A DNA stretch of 8,378 bases, from positions 1-8,378 of the forward strand of contig DVKA01000139.1 of assembly GCA_018716365.1 (NCBI GenBank). The letters run 5' to 3'. Each line of letters begins with the position of its first letter. Within the stretch, counting starts at the first letter, position 1. The notes beneath the pieces are model-generated. The model ran no database searches and was not told the DNA's origin. It saw only the letters and a program-made list of their open reading frames with translations. Positions 6,687 through 8,378 of the stretch are shown here, one piece after another. The position numbers and the translations under genes are program-made. Source of the stretch: Candidatus Caccocola faecipullorum (GTDB lineage: Bacteria > Synergistota > Synergistia > Synergistales > Synergistaceae).

Positions 6687-6806
6687 CCCGCGGCCGTCCA
6701 TACGCGCGGCGGTTTCGTATAAATCTGCAAAAACGCGCCGCGCGTGCTTAAAATAAGTAAAATTACTGATTATCACGCCAAAATATCTATTTTGTCTATT
6801 ATTATG

Positions 6807-6844
6807 AAAATTTCGCCGCCCTTTATTTCGGGCGGCGAAATTTT
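6807..6844 (+). terminator. Large terminator-like hairpin after the regulator gene, possibly bidirectional
   Basis: A perfect 15-bp stem, AAAATTTCGCCGCCC (6807-6821) with its complement at 6830-6844, has an 8-base loop. The A-run and T-run at the stem ends give the shape of a terminator that works in either direction. It is 120 bp after the regulator stop codon and 6 bp before the next promoter, so it would insulate the two units. The intervening 6687-6806 is AT-rich with no gene. It contains small repeats such as TCTATT-TTG-TCTATT and the half-palindrome AGTAA-AA-TTACT. Confidence 0.7.
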
Positions 6845-6850
6845 GCGGCG

Positions 6851-6879
6851 TTGCGGCGGCGGCGCGCTTCGTCTATATT
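6851..6879 (+). promoter_or_regulatory. Promoter of the small-peptide unit
   Basis: TTGCGG (6851-6856) is followed after exactly 17 bases by TATATT (6874-6879), five of six matches to the -10 consensus. The predicted start is near 6886, at the first base of a structured leader. The design closely matches the promoter at 7399-7427. Confidence 0.55.
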
Positions 6880-6885
6880 GTGGCT

Positions 6886-6964
6886 GCGCCCCGGAACTTC
6901 CCGGGACGCAAAGCGGCTTACCTTCGAGATGAAGGCCGCTTCAGCGTGCGGCTTGCGAAGCGGC
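6886..6964 (+). ncRNA. Structured leader RNA with mutually exclusive hairpins (candidate cis-regulatory RNA)
   Basis: Starting at the predicted transcription start, hairpin 1 is GCG-C-CCCGG, loop AACTTC, CCGGG-A-CGC (6886-6909). Hairpin 2 pairs AAGCGG (6911-6916) with CCGCTT (6936-6941), and CCTTC with GAAGG inside, leaving a CTTA bulge. The right arm of hairpin 2, GCCGCTTC (6935-6942), can instead pair perfectly with GAAGCGGC (6957-6964). The two folds exclude each other, as in riboswitches and attenuators. The 12-mer GGGACGCAAAGC (6903-6914) equals a conserved stretch of GEMM-I (cyclic di-GMP) riboswitches, but the other conserved GEMM parts are not found. No ligand is assigned. Confidence 0.4.
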
Positions 6965-7023
6965 GGCGTAAAATTGCCAAAGTTTCGCTAATTTGCGAGC
7001 AAAAAACGACAGGGGTGATTTTT

Positions 7024-7146
7024 ATGAACGACGACAAAAACACAGGAGCGCCGTCGCCGTCGCCCGAATCGATCAGGCGCTCGTACCTGCTTTTCCTGCC
7101 CGTTATCGCGTTTATGTACCTGATAAGCGCGCTCTTCCTCCGCTAA
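7024..7146 (+). CDS. 40-residue membrane peptide related to the adhesin signal peptide
   Basis: This short gene encodes a charged, proline-rich N-terminus (MNDDKNTGAPSPSPESIRR) followed by one hydrophobic segment at 21-39 and a final Arg. It has a good ribosome binding site (AGGGG, 8 bases before the ATG), its own promoter and its own terminator. Its sequence aligns with the first 40 residues of the adhesin gene at 7999: with a one-residue shift, 16 of 31 positions from Pro10 onward are identical, including R-x-SY-x-LFL-x-V and ALFL. The sequence just upstream is also alike (AGGGGTGATT and AGGAGTGATT). It ends where the adhesin continues into its SSASAEA cleavage region, so no signal cleavage site remains. 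It could be a truncated duplicate of an adhesin gene or an expressed small inner-membrane protein. I do not know a function. Confidence 0.6.
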   Translation: MNDDKNTGAPSPSPESIRRSYLLFLPVIAFMYLISALFLR

Positions 7147-7210
7147 ACGCGCAAAGCGCGGCGGACGTTCAAAAACTTCTTCACGAGGATGTGCTCCTCC
7201 ATATGACGCG

Positions 7211-7237
7211 CGGCGGCCTTCGGGCCGCCGTTTTTTT
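7211..7237 (+). terminator. Intrinsic terminator of the small-peptide unit
   Basis: CGGCGGCC and GGCCGCCG form a perfect 8-bp stem around a TTCG tetraloop, followed by seven T residues. It is 64 bp after the peptide stop codon and shows that the small unit is transcribed separately from the chaperone and adhesin genes. Confidence 0.95.
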
Positions 7238-7276
7238 GCGCCCGGCGCGGACGCCTCTGTTTTATATAAATTGACG

Positions 7277-7311
7277 CCCGCGTGCCGTCGCGGGTCATGC
7301 GCCGCGCGGGC
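7277..7311 (+). other. GC-rich hairpins in the gap before the chaperone gene
   Basis: CCCGCG (7277-7282) can pair with CGCGGG at 7289-7294, and GCCCGCG (7276-7282) can also pair with CGCGGGC at 7305-7311, so two stems compete. No T-run follows. The 355-bp gap 7147-7501 holds the terminator at 7211-7237, these hairpins, an AT-rich stretch (7312-7400) and the promoter at 7399-7427. I see no gene in it. Confidence 0.3.
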
Positions 7312-7398
7312 TTCTCAAAAAACTTCGTTATCCGCAGTTTTATCTCTTTATAAGAAACTTATCCCCATCCATGTGTCGCGCCGCGATATATCTTAAAT

Positions 7399-7427
7399 TT
7401 GCCGCCAGTCCGCTCCGCGCCTATATT
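7399..7427 (+). promoter_or_regulatory. Promoter of the chaperone-adhesin operon
   Basis: TTGCCG (7399-7404) and TATATT (7422-7427) are separated by 17 bases. Transcription would start near 7434, giving a leader of about 68 nt that begins with the 13-bp palindrome CGCCGG-G-CCGGCG (7439-7451). Other AT-rich -10 candidates upstream, near 7265 and 7349, lack a suitable -35 box. Confidence 0.5.
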
Positions 7428-7501
7428 TGTCGCAGTTTCGCCGGGCCGGCGGAGGCGGCGGGAGCGCGCGCCGCAGTGGATATTGCGAGGTGGATAATGA
7501 A

Positions 7502-7978
7502 ATGTTCAAAACGCACGGCAAAAAACGAAATCTATGGTTGGCTGCGGCCTGCATGGTTCTGCTATGCGCGTCCGAGGCCGCAGCCGAAACCGCCGTCGCT
7601 GACGTCGCGCGCATCATTGATTCCAGCCTCCCCGGCAAGGCGGGACAGGCTTACGTCGACGGGCTGAAGCGGCGGCTCGACGCTGAAATTAAGGAGTATG
7701 CGGAAAAACTCCGTACCTCTTCGAACGTCGAGGCTCTGCTCGCTCAGCGCTGCGCCGAGGCCGAGGCCGCATACAACGCGGAAATGTCCCGCGTCTCCGC
7801 AATGCTGATGGACGCGCTGCGCTCCGTCGCGCAGAAGTGGCTCAAAGGCAACAAACGCGGCGTGACCGTCATCGTACCCTCAAACGGCGTTCTCGCATCT
7901 TCGCCGGGCGCGGATGTGAGCGACGAGCTCCGCCGCTTGCTCGACAGGATTTCCATAGATTTTGCAAAAACAAAATAA
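7502..7978 (+). CDS. Skp/OmpH-like periplasmic chaperone
   Basis: The 158-residue product has a basic N-terminus, a hydrophobic stretch (11-22) and a likely signal peptidase I site after ASEAAA (about residue 28), so it is exported to the periplasm. The mature part fits the OmpH/Skp family: a GKAGQAYVDGLKRRLDAEIKEY segment (45-66, written here only to show its pattern of a short strand leading into a helix) is followed by a long charged helical region (about 50-113). It ends with the closing strand VTVIVPSNGVLASSPGADVS (121-140), where Skp-like proteins have a ValxSpG-type turn before a last helix. Skp proteins are trimers that hold unfolded outer-membrane proteins. The ATG follows GAGGTG by 9 bases; an in-frame ATG 25 codons upstream would destroy the signal peptide. 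The adhesin gene starts 20 bp downstream, suggesting a dedicated client. Confidence 0.75.
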   Translation: MFKTHGKKRNLWLAAACMVLLCASEAAAETAVADVARIIDSSLPGKAGQAYVDGLKRRLDAEIKEYAEKLRTSSNVEALLAQRCAEAEAAYNAEMSRVSAMLMDALRSVAQKWLKGNKRGVTVIVPSNGVLASSPGADVSDELRRLLDRISIDFAKTK

Positions 7979-7998
7979 ATTTGCAGGAGTGATTCACA

Positions 7999-8378
7999 AT
8001 GAAGGATGAAGAGAAGAAAAACGAATATCCAGTACCGTCCGGCGGCGCGGTGCGGACGTCGTACATTCTGTTCCTGATAGTCATGATTTTCATGCTCGTA
8101 TTCTGCGCGCTCTTCCTGAGCTCCGCTTCGGCGGAAGCGAGCTACACGGTCGGCGGCGGAACGGCGGGCAACGACAGGGCTGATTCGTCGGTATGCATCG
8201 GGGCTGGCGGTTCCAACGGCGCCAGCACAAACGGCTCCGACTGCGTATCCATAGGCGCGGCAGCGGCGGCTAAGAACAACGGGGCGACTGCGGTCGGCGC
8301 TCATTCAGCTGCAAACGTAAACTATGGCGTAGCGCTCGGCGCATACTCGGAAGCTCACAGGCAGACGGACGACGGCGG
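7999..8378 (+). CDS. YadA-type trimeric autotransporter adhesin (N-terminal part; continues beyond window)
   Basis: Only 126 codons are in the window. The product starts with an unusually long signal peptide: a charged and proline-containing region (1-21), a hydrophobic core (22-40) and a likely cleavage after SSASA (about residue 45). Then come head-type repeats with the YadA core (V/T)-x-(I/V/L)-G-A at VCIGA 65-69, VSIGA 83-87, TAVGA 97-101 and VALGA 111-115, spaced 18, 14 and 14 residues. Such repeats form left-handed beta-rolls in the trimeric head that projects from the outer membrane. A coiled-coil stalk and a C-terminal beta-barrel anchor would be expected outside the window. AGGAG lies 9 bases before the ATG. 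Cys66 and Cys82 occur in the repeats, which is uncommon for surface adhesins. The adhesive target is unknown. Confidence 0.85.
   Translation, partial: MKDEEKKNEYPVPSGGAVRTSYILFLIVMIFMLVFCALFLSSASAEASYTVGGGTAGNDRADSSVCIGAGGSNGASTNGSDCVSIGAAAAAKNNGATAVGAHSAANVNYGVALGAYSEAHRQTDDG

Noticed and set aside
6687..6806. Possible minus-strand promoter or small gene in the AT-rich gap
   Set aside because: Promoter-like words occur by chance in AT-rich DNA and no reading frame with a ribosome binding site follows on either strand.
6886..6964. Firm call of a cyclic di-GMP riboswitch
   Set aside because: Only one of the conserved blocks is present, so it is reported as a similarity and not as an identification.
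7427..7501. N-terminal extension of the chaperone gene by 25 codons
   Set aside because: It would put a Gly- and Arg-rich segment ahead of the signal peptide, overlap the predicted promoter and ignore the ribosome binding site before 7502.
7502..7600. Lipoprotein signal in the chaperone
   Set aside because: The residues before the candidate cysteines (LAAAC and VLLC) do not fit the lipobox, and an AxA-type cleavage site follows.
7371..7667. Alternative 98-codon frame overlapping the chaperone start
   Set aside because: It has no ribosome binding site, overlaps the predicted promoter and shows no motif, whereas the other frame has a signal peptide and family pattern.

Overview
The window looks like chromosomal DNA from an anaerobic, fermentative, diderm bacterium of fairly high GC content. 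The combination of an HndABC-type electron-bifurcating hydrogenase module, an iron-sulfur L-cysteine desulfidase of the CyuA family, a nucleobase permease with a phosphoribosyltransferase, and an outer-membrane trimeric autotransporter would fit an amino-acid-fermenting member of the Synergistota. That assignment is an inference from gene content; no marker gene confirms it.

Positions 1-2007, minus strand: hndA, hndB and the first 369 codons of hndC lie in one operon with gaps of 21-24 bp and a strong ribosome binding site before each gene. It is read from a promoter at 2184-2213 that carries a perfect 13-bp palindrome between its -35 and -10 boxes, followed by a leader of about 170 nt. The hydrogenase subunit itself would lie beyond the left edge. 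Positions 2361-4157, minus strand: a purine-salvage pair, an NCS2-type permease followed 15 bp later by a phosphoribosyltransferase, with its own promoter and an intrinsic terminator.

Positions 4248-5700, plus strand: a monocistronic L-cysteine desulfidase gene, divergent from the permease and closed by a textbook terminator. Positions 5771-6844, plus strand: a cysteine-rich XRE-family regulator with an extended -10 promoter, a long leader and a large terminator-like hairpin.

Positions 6851-8378, plus strand, are the accessory and most unusual part. First comes a small transcription unit: a promoter, a structured leader with two mutually exclusive hairpins, a 40-residue membrane-peptide gene and a UUCG-loop terminator. 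Next, from a promoter of nearly identical design, come a Skp/OmpH-like periplasmic chaperone gene and, 20 bp later, the start of a YadA-type trimeric autotransporter adhesin that runs off the right edge. The 40-residue peptide is clearly related in sequence to the extended signal peptide of this adhesin. It is therefore either a truncated duplicate of an adhesin start or a small protein derived from one. The likely working arrangement is that the chaperone escorts the co-transcribed adhesin across the periplasm.
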